DNA of 64,000 nt from Roseovarius bejariae (lineage in GTDB: Bacteria > Pseudomonadota > Alphaproteobacteria > Rhodobacterales > Rhodobacteraceae): NCBI RefSeq assembly GCF_009669325.1, contig NZ_SZWE01000002.1:434001-498000 (forward strand), given 5' to 3'. The translations under genes and the position numbers were made by a program. The first letter of the stretch is position 1. Each line of letters opens with the position of its first letter. Shown in pieces: positions 1 to 12,409 of the stretch. The notes beneath the pieces are model-generated. The model did not search any database and had not been told where the DNA came from. It saw only the letters and a list, made by a program, of their open reading frames with translations.

Positions 1-297
1 GGCGGCAACTATTATGCCGTGGCCAAGTTCGAGGCGGAGTTCCCGCTGGGCCTGCCCGAGGAATACGGGATCAGTGGCGGTGCTTTCTACGATGTCGGCT
101 CGATCTGGGATGTGAATACGGCGAATGCGGTTGGCCCCCTGTCGTCGACGGGGTTCAAAGATCGTCATGCTGTCGGTCTGTCGCTGTTCTGGAAGTCGCC
201 CTTCGGGCCGTTGCGGATGAACTTTGCGCATACCATCAAGAAAGAACCGGGTGACAGTGACCAGTTCTTCGACCTGACGGTCAGAACGGAATTTTAA
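1..297 (+). CDS. bamA: BamA outer-membrane assembly barrel, C-terminal part
   Basis: The window opens inside this frame, so only the last 98 codons are present. The translation alternates hydrophobic and polar residues as transmembrane beta-strands do (for example GISGGAFYDVGSIW and GLSLFWKSPFGPLRMNFA) and ends in Phe, the usual last residue of outer-membrane barrels. This fits the end of the Omp85/BamA barrel, which inserts other barrel proteins into the outer membrane. The following order ompH-fabZ-lpxA is the standard envelope biogenesis cluster and favours BamA over the related TamA. POTRA domains and the start codon lie outside the window. Confidence 0.85.
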   Translation, partial: GGNYYAVAKFEAEFPLGLPEEYGISGGAFYDVGSIWDVNTANAVGPLSSTGFKDRHAVGLSLFWKSPFGPLRMNFAHTIKKEPGDSDQFFDLTVRTEF

Positions 298-298
298 G

Positions 299-916
299 GT
301 GACCCTGCTGCGGCGTATTCTTGTCGCGGCGGGTTTGGCCGGGGTGCTTGGCGTGGCCCCGGCGCCTGCTGTTCTGGCGCAGGACGTGGGTGTCGTGCAG
401 AGCGAGATCCTTGTTCTGGACCCCGAGCGCCTGTTTGCGGAAACCCTGTTGGGCCAGCGGATGCTGGAAGAATTCCAGGCCGCCCGCGAAGCGATGAGCA
501 CGCGCAACCGGGAGCTTGAGGCCGAGCTGGAGGCCGAGGAGAAATCGCTGACCGAAAAGCGTGCGACCCTGTCGCCGGAGGCATTCCGCGAGCTGGCAGA
601 TCATTTTGACACCAAGGTTCAACGTATCCGGCGTGAGAGTGACCGGGCGGTGCGCAATCTGGAGCGCCGCCGGGAGTTGCTGCCGGTGCAGTTCATGCGC
701 ATGGTCGAGCCGGTTCTGGTCGGGCTGATGGAGGATACCGGGGGCGCGGTGATCATGGATGCCCGCAGCGTGCTGTTGCGTGCCGATGCGGTGGATGTCA
801 CCGATCTGGCCGCGACACGGATCGATGCCGAGATCGGCGAGGGCCCCGAGGCGCCTCAGGCGGACACGCAGGGGAACGAGGCCGCCGGGGATGACGCGGC
901 GCCCTCGGAGAACTGA
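299..916 (+). CDS. OmpH/Skp-family periplasmic chaperone
   Basis: A 205-residue protein with a signal peptide (MTLLRRILVAAGLAGV, cleavage near ALA-QD), then a long charged helical stretch (about residues 55-125) rich in Glu, Arg and Leu, as in the coiled-coil tentacles of Skp/OmpH. Skp carries unfolded outer-membrane proteins across the periplasm to the Bam complex. The GTG start lies one base after the bamA stop, so the two are very likely co-transcribed. The C-terminal tail (about residues 180-205) is acidic and low in complexity, longer than in enteric Skp. lpxD, often found next in this cluster, is absent between this gene and fabZ. Confidence 0.82.
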   Translation: MTLLRRILVAAGLAGVLGVAPAPAVLAQDVGVVQSEILVLDPERLFAETLLGQRMLEEFQAAREAMSTRNRELEAELEAEEKSLTEKRATLSPEAFRELADHFDTKVQRIRRESDRAVRNLERRRELLPVQFMRMVEPVLVGLMEDTGGAVIMDARSVLLRADAVDVTDLAATRIDAEIGEGPEAPQADTQGNEAAGDDAAPSEN

Positions 917-987
917 GCCTGCATCTTGCCCAATCAGGGGGCAGTTGCTAGTGAAGCGCAACGGGACAGTTTTTGAAAGGATACCCC

Positions 988-1452
988 ATGAGCGAGCCGT
1001 TGCAGTCTGCGGATATTCACAGAATCCAGCGGTTGATCCCGCATCGGTATCCTTTCCTGTTGATCGACAAGGTGGTCGATATCGACGGCACCCAATCGGC
1101 GCGCGGCATCAAGAACGTCACCATGAACGAGCCGCATTTCCAGGGGCATTTCCCATCCAAGCCGATCATGCCCGGTGTGACCATCGTCGAGGCCATGGCG
1201 CAGACCGCCGCCGTGATGGTGGGGGCCGCGCTTGGCATGGAGGACCGCGAGTTGCTGGTCTATTTCATGGCCATCGAGAAGTGCAAATTCCGCCGCATGG
1301 TGGTGCCCGGTGATGTGTTGGAAATGAAGATCACCACCACGCGCGGCAAGCCGGGTGGTAAGGTCTGGCGTTTTGCCGGTGTGGCCGAAGTCGAGGGCGA
1401 GATGGCCTGCGAGGCCGAATTCACCGCGATGATGGATTTGCCCAAGGAGTGA
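988..1452 (+). CDS. fabZ: (3R)-hydroxyacyl-ACP dehydratase FabZ
   Basis: A 154-residue hot-dog-fold dehydratase that removes water from 3-hydroxyacyl-ACP in fatty-acid elongation and so competes with lpxA for hydroxymyristoyl-ACP. The signature [15 protein letters not shown] is present, placing the catalytic pair at His54 and Glu68. I chose the ATG at 988 (MSEPLQ) because a gaaagga ribosome site lies just ahead; an in-frame TTG at 973 would add five residues. Neighbours ompH and lpxA confirm the usual envelope cluster. Confidence 0.95.
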   Translation: MSEPLQSADIHRIQRLIPHRYPFLLIDKVVDIDGTQSARGIKNVTMNEPHFQGHFPSKPIMPGVTIVEAMAQTAAVMVGAALGMEDRELLVYFMAIEKCKFRRMVVPGDVLEMKITTTRGKPGGKVWRFAGVAEVEGEMACEAEFTAMMDLPKE

Positions 1453-1457
1453 CCCGC

Positions 1458-2261
1458 ATGACCGAGCGTGGCGAGACAGAGATTCACCCCTCGGCGATTG
1501 TCGAGGAGGGGGCGCAGATCGGGCAGGGGTGCCGGATCGGGCCGTTTTGCCATGTCGGGCCGGAGGTGCGGCTTGGCGATGGGGTCGAGTTGAAAAGCCA
1601 CGTTGTGGTGAGCGGCGAGACGGTCATGGGCGAGGATTGCATGGTCTTTCCCTTTGCCTGTATCGGGGAAATCCCGCAGGACCTGAAGTTCAAGGGCGAA
1701 AAGACCCGGCTTGAGATTGGCGCGCGAAACCGTATCCGCGAGCATGTGACGATGAACGCCGGCACCGAGGGCGGCGGCGGCGTGACCCGCGTGGGCGACG
1801 ATGGGTTGTTCATGGCGGGCTGTCACGTGGCGCATGACGTGCAGTTGGGCAACCGGGTGATCGTGGTGAACAACGCCGCCCTTGCCGGGCATTGTATCGT
1901 GGAAGACGATGTGATCATCGGTGGCTTGTCGGGCGTGCATCAATTCGTGCGGATCGGTCAGGGCGCGATCATCGGTGCGGTGACCATGGTGACCAACGAT
2001 GTGATTCCCTATGGCCTTGTGCAGGCCCCGCGCGGCGAATTGGACGGGTTGAACCTTGTGGGGTTGAAGCGCCGGGGCGTTGCCCGCTCGGATATCACCG
2101 CGCTTCGCGCCGCGTTCCAGATGTTGGCGCAGGGTGAGGGGGCCTTTCAGGACCGCGCCCGCCGTCTGGGCGAAGAAACCGAAAGCCAATATGTGCGCCA
2201 GATCGTGGATTTCGTGACGGCGGCGAGTGACCGGTCCTTCCTGACGCCCGGAGCGATGTAG
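1458..2261 (+). CDS. lpxA: UDP-N-acetylglucosamine O-acyltransferase LpxA
   Basis: First enzyme of lipid A synthesis: it moves 3-hydroxyacyl from ACP to UDP-GlcNAc. The 267-residue protein shows successive hexapeptide repeats of the left-handed beta-helix and the motif GCHVAHD, whose second histidine (His126) is the family's catalytic base. Length matches the family (about 260). The ATG at 1458 sits nine bases after an AAGGAG site that lies inside the end of fabZ; a GTG at 1449 is less likely. It overlaps nothing and lies two bases ahead of lpxI. Confidence 0.95.
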   Translation: MTERGETEIHPSAIVEEGAQIGQGCRIGPFCHVGPEVRLGDGVELKSHVVVSGETVMGEDCMVFPFACIGEIPQDLKFKGEKTRLEIGARNRIREHVTMNAGTEGGGGVTRVGDDGLFMAGCHVAHDVQLGNRVIVVNNAALAGHCIVEDDVIIGGLSGVHQFVRIGQGAIIGAVTMVTNDVIPYGLVQAPRGELDGLNLVGLKRRGVARSDITALRAAFQMLAQGEGAFQDRARRLGEETESQYVRQIVDFVTAASDRSFLTPGAM

Positions 2262-2263
2262 CC

Positions 2264-3067
2264 TTGGCGGGGCGGCTTGGGATTCTCGCCTGTGGTGGCG
2301 CCCTGCCGGTGCGGATCGCCGAAGCGGTGCCAGAGGCGATGCGATTGGCCTTGGAGGGGGTGCCCACCGAGGTTGAGGATGTCGAGGCGCACCGGATCGA
2401 AAAAATCGGCGGGCTGTTCGACGCCATGCGCGCGGGCGGTGTGACCCGCGTTGTCTTTGCCGGGGGATTGGCGCGGCCCCCCTTGGATCCGACGCAGTTC
2501 GACGCGACGATGATGCAGGTGGCCCCGCGCCTGATGGGCGCGCTTCAGGGCGGCGATGATGCGCTTTTGCGCGCTGTCATCGATGTTTTCGAGGATCAGG
2601 GATTCGAGGTGATCGGCGCGCATGAGGTGCTGCCCGATCTTGTGGCCAAGGCCGGGCATTTGGCGGGGCCGGAGCCATCCGCGCAGGATTTGCGCGATAC
2701 CGAGCGGGCGTTTGACATCCTGTCGGCCTTGTCGCCGGTGGATGTCGGGCAGGGCTGTGCCGTGGCGGGTGGCCTCTGTTTGGGGATCGAGACCTTGCAG
2801 GGCACCGATGCAATCCTGCGGTTTGTTGGTGAAACGCCCGAGGCGCTGCGCCGGGGGCAGACCGGCGTTTACGTCAAGGCCGCGAAACGTGGGCAGGATT
2901 TGCGGGTGGATATGCCAGCCGTGGGGCCCGCCACGATCGAAGCGGTATCCGCTGCGGGGCTGGCCGGGTTGGTCATCGAGGCGGGGCGCGTCATGGTGTT
3001 GGAGCGTGAGGCCACAGTGGCGAAGGCCGAGGCCTTGGGCGTATTCCTGACCGCGCGGGACGCGTGA
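2264..3067 (+). CDS. lpxI: UDP-2,3-diacylglucosamine pyrophosphatase LpxI
   Basis: A 267-residue protein of the LpxI (DUF1009) family, which hydrolyses UDP-2,3-diacylglucosamine to lipid X. Alphaproteobacteria use LpxI instead of the LpxH phosphoesterase of enterics. The sequence opens with the typical LGILACGGALPVRIAEA and carries the later conserved blocks GDDALLRAVIDVFE and FVGETPEALRRGQTGVYVKA. The start is a TTG two bases after the lpxA stop, and the stop overlaps the lpxB start (TGATG), so translation is probably coupled. Position between lpxA and lpxB supports the function independently. Confidence 0.92.
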   Translation: MAGRLGILACGGALPVRIAEAVPEAMRLALEGVPTEVEDVEAHRIEKIGGLFDAMRAGGVTRVVFAGGLARPPLDPTQFDATMMQVAPRLMGALQGGDDALLRAVIDVFEDQGFEVIGAHEVLPDLVAKAGHLAGPEPSAQDLRDTERAFDILSALSPVDVGQGCAVAGGLCLGIETLQGTDAILRFVGETPEALRRGQTGVYVKAAKRGQDLRVDMPAVGPATIEAVSAAGLAGLVIEAGRVMVLEREATVAKAEALGVFLTARDA

Positions 3068-4212
3068 TGCGGGTTTTCGTCATTGCCGGCGAAGCCTCGG
3101 GCGACCGTCTGGGGGCGGCGCTCATGGCCGGATTGAAACAGCTTGAAAGCGTTGAATTTCTAGGTGTTGGCGGGCCGTTGATGGAGGCCGAGGGGTTGAC
3201 CTCGCAATTCCCGATGGAGGAATTGAGCGTGATGGGCATCATCGAGGTGCTGCCCAAGTATTTTCACCTCAAGCGGCGGATACGAGAGGTGGCGGAGGCC
3301 ATTCTTGCGGCGAAGCCCGATGTGGTGATCAGTATCGATAGCCCGGATTTCTGCCTGCGGGTGGCCAAGATCGTCAAAGAGAATAGCGATATTCGGACGG
3401 TGCATTACGTGGCGCCCTCGGTCTGGGCGTGGCGCGAGGGGCGCGCGGCGAAGATGGGACGCGTCATTGACCATGTGCTGGCGCTACTGCCCTTCGAGCC
3501 ACCCTTGATGGAGGCCGCCGGGATGGAGTGCGATTTCGTGGGCCATCCGGTGGTGAGCGAGCCACAGGCCAGTGCGGCGGAGGTGGCGGCGTTTCGGGAT
3601 GAGGCGGGGCTTGGCGATGCGCCGGTTCTGATGGTCTTGCCCGGGTCGCGCCGGGGCGAGGTGGCCCGGCTGGGGCCGATTTTTGGCGCGGCCCTGCGCG
3701 AGGTCTGCGCGGCGCGGCCTGATTTGCGGCTGGTGCTGCCGACCACGGCGGCACGGGCCGAAGAGGTGCGCGCGCTGGTGGCCGATTGGCCGGGGGCGCC
3801 GGTCGTTGTGGCCCCCGAGGGGGAGGCCGAGGCCGACAAGGCGCGCAAGGCCGCGGCTTTCGGGGCGGCGGATTATGCGCTGGCGGCGTCGGGGACGGTG
3901 TCGTTGGAGCTGGCGGCGGCAGATGTGCCGATGGTGATCGCCTATGACGCGGCGTGGCTGAGCCGCCAGATCATCGCCTGGATGCTGAAGATCGACACGC
4001 TGACATTGGTGAACTTGGTGAGCGAGACCCGCGCGGTGCCGGAGTTCAACGGCAAGGAGTGCCGGGCCGAGTTGATCGCCCCCGGTGTGCTGCGGATGAT
4101 GGAGCATCCAGAGGCGCAGCGTGAAGCAATGCGCCTGACCATGGAGCGGCTGGGCCGGGGGGGCGAGGAACCGGGCCTGCGCGCGGCGCGGGCGGTGTTG
4201 AAACGCTTGTGA
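3067..4212 (+). CDS. lpxB: Lipid-A-disaccharide synthase LpxB
   Basis: A 381-residue GT19 glycosyltransferase joining lipid X and UDP-2,3-diacylglucosamine into the lipid A disaccharide at the inner face of the cytoplasmic membrane. It begins MRVFVIAGEASGDRLGAALM, the family's N-terminal signature, and carries YVAPSVWAWREGRA and VLPGSRRGEV, as expected for LpxB. The ATG overlaps the lpxI stop by one base. It ends the cluster; a GC-rich palindrome follows at once and may stop transcription. Confidence 0.95.
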   Translation: MRVFVIAGEASGDRLGAALMAGLKQLESVEFLGVGGPLMEAEGLTSQFPMEELSVMGIIEVLPKYFHLKRRIREVAEAILAAKPDVVISIDSPDFCLRVAKIVKENSDIRTVHYVAPSVWAWREGRAAKMGRVIDHVLALLPFEPPLMEAAGMECDFVGHPVVSEPQASAAEVAAFRDEAGLGDAPVLMVLPGSRRGEVARLGPIFGAALREVCAARPDLRLVLPTTAARAEEVRALVADWPGAPVVVAPEGEAEADKARKAAAFGAADYALAASGTVSLELAAADVPMVIAYDAAWLSRQIIAWMLKIDTLTLVNLVSETRAVPEFNGKECRAELIAPGVLRMMEHPEAQREAMRLTMERLGRGGEEPGLRAARAVLKRL

Positions 4213-4218
4213 CGCGAG

Positions 4219-4239
4219 GCCCCGGGTCAGGCCCGGGGC
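4219..4239. repeat. GC palindrome GCCCCGGG-tcagg-CCCGGGGC
   Basis: A perfect 8-bp inverted repeat with a 5-base loop between the convergent lpxB and mtfA genes; it overlaps the mtfA stop codon. There is no T-run, so it is at best a weak bidirectional terminator. Nearly the same sequence, with one base missing in the left arm, recurs at 21936-21955, so it may belong to a dispersed palindromic family. Confidence 0.6.
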
Positions 4240-5057
4240 GCGGGGGCGGACCATGTTGAGGGATCGAGCCGGAAGTAGGTGACGAGCTGATCGTAGACTT
4301 GCGGTTCGGCGTGCTTGAGCCGGTCGGGGGTTTCGAAGAAGGCTTCGACCGCGACGGCGAAGAATTCTTCGTGGCCTTCGGCACCGTAGGGGTCGATTGC
4401 CGTGCGGCGCCTGGCCTCGACATTGGCCGCGTGACGGTCATACGCATCAACGAAGATGCGCGCCCAATCGGCGAAGCTTTGATTGCCAAGGTCCGGGGCG
4501 CCGTTGGTATGGCCCGAGAGGTCGTCCAACTGGTGGGCGAATTCGTGGATCACCACGTTGTGGCCGTCGCGATCATTGCGCGCGCCTTGGTCGCTGTGTT
4601 GCCATGATAGGATGACCGGCCCGCGCGACCAGCTTTCGCCGGTGCGCACGACCTCTTGTTCGGTGACGACATAACCGCTGTGCCGTTGTTGCCGGGATTT
4701 GAAGGCGCCGGGATAGACGAGGATCGTGGTCAGGTGGCTGTACCAGGCGGGCGAGTTGGCGACCAATAGGCAGGCCTGCGCCGCGATGGAGAGGCGCATT
4801 TCGCGGGTCACTTCAAGCCCGTTGCAGCCGAGGAACTGCACCTGATCGAGGAAGAGGTTGATCTTGCCTTCGAAGGTGGCGCGCAGATCGGCGGGCAGTT
4901 TTCGCGTCAGCGGCACGTGGTCGGCGACGATGGCGCGGTCATCGTCGGAGAGGGGCATGGCCAGAAGGTCAGTGCGGGCCTGTTGTTTCTGCCACCGGCG
5001 ATAGGCAATCCAGCCCAAGACGAGCAGGCCAAGAGCGAGGGCGAGATAGAGCGGCAT
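4227..5057 (-). CDS. MtfA-type zinc peptidase (M90 family)
   Basis: A 276-residue protein with one N-terminal membrane segment (MPLYLALALGLLVLGWIAY) followed by a soluble domain. It has the zinc-metallopeptidase motif HEFAH at residues 171-175, then a conserved acidic region further on (GAEGHEEFFAVAVEAFFE), as in MtfA. In enterics MtfA binds the glucose repressor Mlc; that role need not hold here, and many alphaproteobacterial homologues carry this membrane anchor. I chose the ATG at 5057 because it begins directly at the hydrophobic segment and lies 13 bases after the mnmA stop; a start at 5120 would overlap mnmA. Probably co-transcribed with mnmA. Confidence 0.82.
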   Translation of the reverse strand: MPLYLALALGLLVLGWIAYRRWQKQQARTDLLAMPLSDDDRAIVADHVPLTRKLPADLRATFEGKINLFLDQVQFLGCNGLEVTREMRLSIAAQACLLVANSPAWYSHLTTILVYPGAFKSRQQRHSGYVVTEQEVVRTGESWSRGPVILSWQHSDQGARNDRDGHNVVIHEFAHQLDDLSGHTNGAPDLGNQSFADWARIFVDAYDRHAANVEARRRTAIDPYGAEGHEEFFAVAVEAFFETPDRLKHAEPQVYDQLVTYFRLDPSTWSAPAPRA

Positions 5058-5070
5058 GGGCGGCGCGGGC

Positions 5071-6219
5071 TCAGTCGCCGCGCCAGATCCAGCCGCCGCC
5101 GAAGATGCGGGAGCTGTCACTGTCGTAGAAGACGCAGGCCTGACCGGGGGATACGCCCTCCTCGGGGGTCAGAAGCTCGACCTCGGCCTCGGTTTCCGAG
5201 ATGGGCCGGATCACCGCCTCACGCGGGGGGCGGGTGGAGCGGACCTTGACCGCGACATGCCATTCTTCTTGGCTGTCGAAGGGGGCATCGCCGAGCCAGT
5301 TGATCTCGCGCACCGGGACTTTGCGGGTGGCGAGCATGTCTTTGGGGCCGACGACCACCTGGCGGTTGTCGACATCGAGTTTCACCACGTAGAGCGGATC
5401 GGACAGCCCGCCGATGCCAAGGCCGCGGCGTTGACCGATGGTGTAGTGGATCACGCCGTTGTGCTCGCCCAGAACGCGGCCATCGGCATGGACGATGTCA
5501 CCGGGTTCGGCCGCGCCGGGGCGCAGTTTCTCGATCACCGATGCGTAGTTGCCGTTGGGGACAAAGCAGATGTCCTGACTGTCGGGTTTGTCGGCGACTT
5601 GCAGGCCGTACTTGGCCGCAAGTTCGCGGGTGGCGTCCTTGGAGGGCAGGTGGCCCAGCGGGAAGCGCAGGAAATCAAGCTGTTCCGGGGTGGTCGAGAA
5701 CAGGAAATAGCTTTGGTCGCGGTTTGCATCCGCCGCGCTGTGTAGCTCCGGTCCATTCGCGCCGACCATCCGTTGGATGTAGTGGCCGGTCGCCATGCAG
5801 TCGGCCTCCAGATCCTTGGCGGTTTCCAGCAGGTCCTTGAACTTCACCCGCTCGTTGCAGCGGATGCAGGGCACGGGGGTTGCGCCCGCAAGGTAGCTGT
5901 CGGCGAATTCGTCGATCACCGCGTCCTTGAAGATGTTTTCATAGTCGAGGACGTAATGGGGGAAGCCCATGTCCTCGGCCACGCGGCGGGCATCGTGGAT
6001 GTCGATCCCGGCACAGCAGGCGCCCTTCTTGGCCAGTGCCGCACCGTGATCGTAAAGTTGCAGGGTGACGCCCACAACATCATAGCCTTCCTCGGCCAGC
6101 ATGGCGGCCACGACGGAACTGTCGACGCCGCCCGACATGGCGACGACGACTCGCGTGTCGGCCGGGGCCTTGGGCAGGCCCAGAGAATTCAGCGGGGTTT
6201 CTAACGGCATGGCAGCCAT
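5071..6219 (-). CDS. mnmA: tRNA-specific 2-thiouridylase MnmA
   Basis: A 382-residue ATP-dependent enzyme that installs the 2-thio group on U34 of Lys, Glu and Gln tRNAs. It has the P-loop SGGVDSSV near residue 31, the first catalytic cysteine in the [12 protein letters not shown] region, the [11 protein letters not shown] block and the second catalytic cysteine in DSQDICFVP. Length fits the family. A second in-frame ATG at 6210 (MPLETP) is an equally possible start. It reads toward mtfA and is divergent from sciP. Confidence 0.95.
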   Translation of the reverse strand: MAAMPLETPLNSLGLPKAPADTRVVVAMSGGVDSSVVAAMLAEEGYDVVGVTLQLYDHGAALAKKGACCAGIDIHDARRVAEDMGFPHYVLDYENIFKDAVIDEFADSYLAGATPVPCIRCNERVKFKDLLETAKDLEADCMATGHYIQRMVGANGPELHSAADANRDQSYFLFSTTPEQLDFLRFPLGHLPSKDATRELAAKYGLQVADKPDSQDICFVPNGNYASVIEKLRPGAAEPGDIVHADGRVLGEHNGVIHYTIGQRRGLGIGGLSDPLYVVKLDVDNRQVVVGPKDMLATRKVPVREINWLGDAPFDSQEEWHVAVKVRSTRPPREAVIRPISETEAEVELLTPEEGVSPGQACVFYDSDSSRIFGGGWIWRGD

Positions 6220-6344
6220 CCTTGTGGGTCGCGGGTTTCAAGCGGAATATATGAAAATCCTATGCACTCTCAAGGTGCGGTTTCACCCCTGTTTAAGCAG
6301 ATTGACGCCATGGTGGGGCAGGAACCTTCAAGAGGGTGAGAGCC

Positions 6345-6620
6345 ATGTATCTCAAGAAAGTCGATGGGCCAAGGGCGGTGACCCTGCCTGATGGAACCGT
6401 GATGACACTGGCGGACCTGCCGCCCCCCGAGACCTGCCGATGGGTCGTGTCACGCAAGCTGGCGGTGGTGCGGGGCGTGGCCTACGGGTTGATCAGCGAG
6501 GGTGATGCGCTCAAGCAGTATGGATTGAGCGAGGAGGAATTTCATGAATGGGTTCAGTCGGTTATGCGGGATGGCACCGAGGGGTTGAAAGCCACGTTCC
6601 ACCAGAAAAGGAAAGAATGA
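6345..6620 (+). CDS. sciP: SciP family CtrA antagonist (DUF1153)
   Basis: A 91-residue helix-turn-helix protein whose layout matches Caulobacter SciP: an N-terminal strand with LPDGTVMTLADLPPPET, then RWVVSRKLAVV and a recognition region with GLSEEEFHEW. SciP binds the CtrA DNA-binding domain and blocks CtrA-dependent promoters late in the cell cycle. The ATG at 6345 has a good GAGGGTGAG site; a GTG at 6336 is possible. The next gene in the same direction, 111 bases on, is ctrA itself, so regulator and presumed antagonist are neighbours. The family assignment is from sequence; the effect on CtrA here is inferred. Confidence 0.85.
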   Translation: MYLKKVDGPRAVTLPDGTVMTLADLPPPETCRWVVSRKLAVVRGVAYGLISEGDALKQYGLSEEEFHEWVQSVMRDGTEGLKATFHQKRKE

Positions 6621-6661
6621 CTGGACAACCATAGGGAGAGTACGTAATTTGTTCTTCATCG

Positions 6662-6676
6662 GTAACCTGTAGTTAA
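6662..6676. promoter_or_regulatory. Candidate CtrA box upstream of ctrA
   Basis: GTAA-N7-TTAA, one mismatch from the CtrA consensus TTAA-N7-TTAA, with the second half continuing as TTAACC as in many sites. It lies 55 bases ahead of the ctrA start and suggests autoregulation, as known in Caulobacter. Binding is inferred from the motif only. Confidence 0.55.
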
Positions 6677-6690
6677 CCAATATTGTCCAA

Positions 6691-6714
6691 GGTTGGTCAG
6701 GAACCTGAACAACC
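6691..6714. promoter_or_regulatory. 24-bp palindrome in the ctrA leader
   Basis: Arms GGTTGGTCAGG and CCTGAACAACC are inverted repeats with one mismatch in 11 and a two-base centre. It ends 17 bases before the ctrA ATG, just ahead of the GTGGAG ribosome site. The tiny centre is unfavourable for an RNA hairpin, so a dimeric DNA-binding regulator is more likely than an RNA element. I do not recognise the motif. Confidence 0.5.
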
Positions 6715-6731
6715 AAAGTGGAGACCCCCTT

Positions 6732-7448
6732 ATGCGAGTGCTGCTGGTAGAAGATGACCCCACAACGTCGAAAAGCATCGAGTTGATGCTGACCCATGCC
6801 AACCTGAACGTCTATACCACGGACCTTGGGGAGGAAGGGATCGACCTTGCCAAATTGTATGACTATGACCTGATCCTTCTGGACCTTGGCCTGCCGGATA
6901 TGCCGGGGCACGAGGTGCTGCGGCAGGTGCGGCTGGCCCGGATCGAAACGCCCATCCTGATCCTCAGCGGGGCGGATGACACCGAAAGCAAGATCAAGGG
7001 CTTTGGCTTTGGCGCCGATGATTACCTGACCAAACCGTTTCACCGCGAGGAACTGGTGGCGCGGATTCACGCGATCATCCGCCGCTCCAAGGGGCATTCG
7101 CAATCGGTCATTCGCACCGGCAAGATCAACGTCAACCTGGATGCCAAGACGGTGGATGTGGAGGGCAAGACCGTCCACCTGACCGGCAAGGAATACCAGA
7201 TGCTTGAGCTGCTGAGCCTGCGCAAGGGCACGACCCTGACCAAGGAGATGTTCCTCAATCACCTTTACGGCGGCATGGATGAACCGGAGTTGAAGATCAT
7301 CGATGTCTTCATCTGCAAGCTGCGCAAGAAACTGTCGGAGGCGACGGGCGGCGACAGTTATATCGAAACGGTCTGGGGACGCGGTTATGTCTTGCGTGAC
7401 CCGGAACCGAACGAGATGGGCGATCAGCCCTTGGCCATCGGGGCCTGA
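6732..7448 (+). CDS. ctrA: Cell-cycle response regulator CtrA
   Basis: A 238-residue OmpR-class response regulator, cytoplasmic. The receiver domain (1-120) has the acidic pocket Asp8/Asp9, phosphoacceptor Asp51 in [13 protein letters not shown], and Lys in [12 protein letters not shown]. The winged-helix effector domain has [17 protein letters not shown] and the CtrA-specific [23 protein letters not shown]. In Caulobacter CtrA controls replication and division; in Rhodobacterales it is mainly needed for motility and gene transfer agent production. The ATG at 6732 is set by homology (MRVLLVEDD). A candidate CtrA box and a palindrome lie upstream and a terminator follows. Confidence 0.97.
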   Translation: MRVLLVEDDPTTSKSIELMLTHANLNVYTTDLGEEGIDLAKLYDYDLILLDLGLPDMPGHEVLRQVRLARIETPILILSGADDTESKIKGFGFGADDYLTKPFHREELVARIHAIIRRSKGHSQSVIRTGKINVNLDAKTVDVEGKTVHLTGKEYQMLELLSLRKGTTLTKEMFLNHLYGGMDEPELKIIDVFICKLRKKLSEATGGDSYIETVWGRGYVLRDPEPNEMGDQPLAIGA

Positions 7449-7504
7449 TCCCGGTCGTCTTTGGCCCGGCATCTCCCCCCAGATGTCCCCGGGCCGAAAA
7501 GAGG

Positions 7505-7537
7505 GGCGCGCTGCCGAACCCGGTGGCGCGCCTTTTT
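7505..7537 (+). terminator. Rho-independent terminator after ctrA
   Basis: GGCGCGC pairs with GCGCGCC across a 14-base loop that can itself pair (CCG/CGG), and five T follow. It lies 57 bases after the ctrA stop. A second hairpin just before it (GGCCCGG at 7463-7469 with CCGGGCC at 7489-7495) may add to termination. Confidence 0.75.
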
Positions 7538-7635
7538 CGTTGCGCTGCACCTTTGCCTCCCGACTTTGGTACGTTGTGATTTGCATCGGAGCACTGGACC
7601 TCAGCGGCGCTGGGGCCTAACACTTTGAGCGATGA

Positions 7636-11885
<4,250 letters not shown>

Positions 11886-11940
11886 GGAAATCCCGTGATT
11901 CCAAGGGTTTGATCCAGAAAATCCTTAAAAGTTCGCAAAT

Positions 11941-11955
11941 GTTCTAAAAAAGTTC
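11941..11955. promoter_or_regulatory. LexA-type SOS box GTTC-N7-GTTC
   Basis: GTTC at 11941-11944 and GTTC at 11952-11955 are separated by exactly seven bases, the form bound by alphaproteobacterial LexA. Extra GTTC copies lie at 11931-11934 and 11965-11968. The last begins an inverted repeat (TTGTTCCTCA at 11963-11972 with TGAGAACAA at 11976-11984). The array lies 66 bases ahead of the small membrane peptide gene at 12021. Confidence 0.65.
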
Positions 11956-12020
11956 TTGCTTTTTGTTCCTCAAAATGAGAACAAAGTAGCAACTTAGGAA
12001 CACGGGATAAGGAGGCCACC

Positions 12021-12143
12021 ATGCTTCGCCAGATCAAGACAGCCGCCGAAAGCTCCTCCGAGACATTGCTTGGAGATTTCATTGGCGCCGCCGCCCTGAT
12101 GGTGACACTGGTTGCCGGTCTCTACATCCCGGGTTTCATCTGA
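12021..12143 (+). CDS. 40-residue predicted membrane peptide, possibly SOS-induced
   Basis: A short reading frame of 40 residues starting 5 bases after a near-perfect AAGGAGG ribosome site, which is the main reason to call it real. The N-terminal half is charged and polar (MLRQIKTAAESSSETLLGD); the rest is one hydrophobic segment (FIGAAALMVTLVAGLYIPGF) that could span the membrane. I do not recognise a characterised family. The GTTC-N7-GTTC box upstream and the terminator downstream make it a self-contained unit. Caulobacter SidA, a LexA-controlled 29-residue membrane inhibitor of division, is a functional precedent but I see no clear sequence match. Confidence 0.7.
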   Translation: MLRQIKTAAESSSETLLGDFIGAAALMVTLVAGLYIPGFI

Positions 12144-12284
12144 GTTTCTGCCTGCGACGCTTCGCACCTGCTGCCTGCATCCTGTCCCCAATGTTGATGC
12201 ATGTGACATAGCCTGTCCCACTGTCCCGCCGGGTCTGCCTCAAATCCCCGGTTCTGCGGCAGGTCACACGAAGCCGAGCTTTCC

Positions 12285-12323
12285 CTGCCGCCGCCGCTGT
12301 TTCAGCGCGCGGCGGTTTTTTTT
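12285..12323 (+). terminator. Rho-independent terminator
   Basis: A GC-rich stem (CTGCCGCCGCCGCTG with CAGCGCGCGGCGG, one bulge, TTT loop) is followed by eight T. It would end the transcript of the 12021 peptide gene after a 140-base 3' region in which I see no other gene. Confidence 0.8.
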
Positions 12324-12409
12324 CATGGAAACCGCAATTGACCGCGGGCAATGCGAGGTGGGGGCGCGGGGAGCAGGTTGAGAGCGCAATCTGCAAGGAG
12401 GACTGTAAA

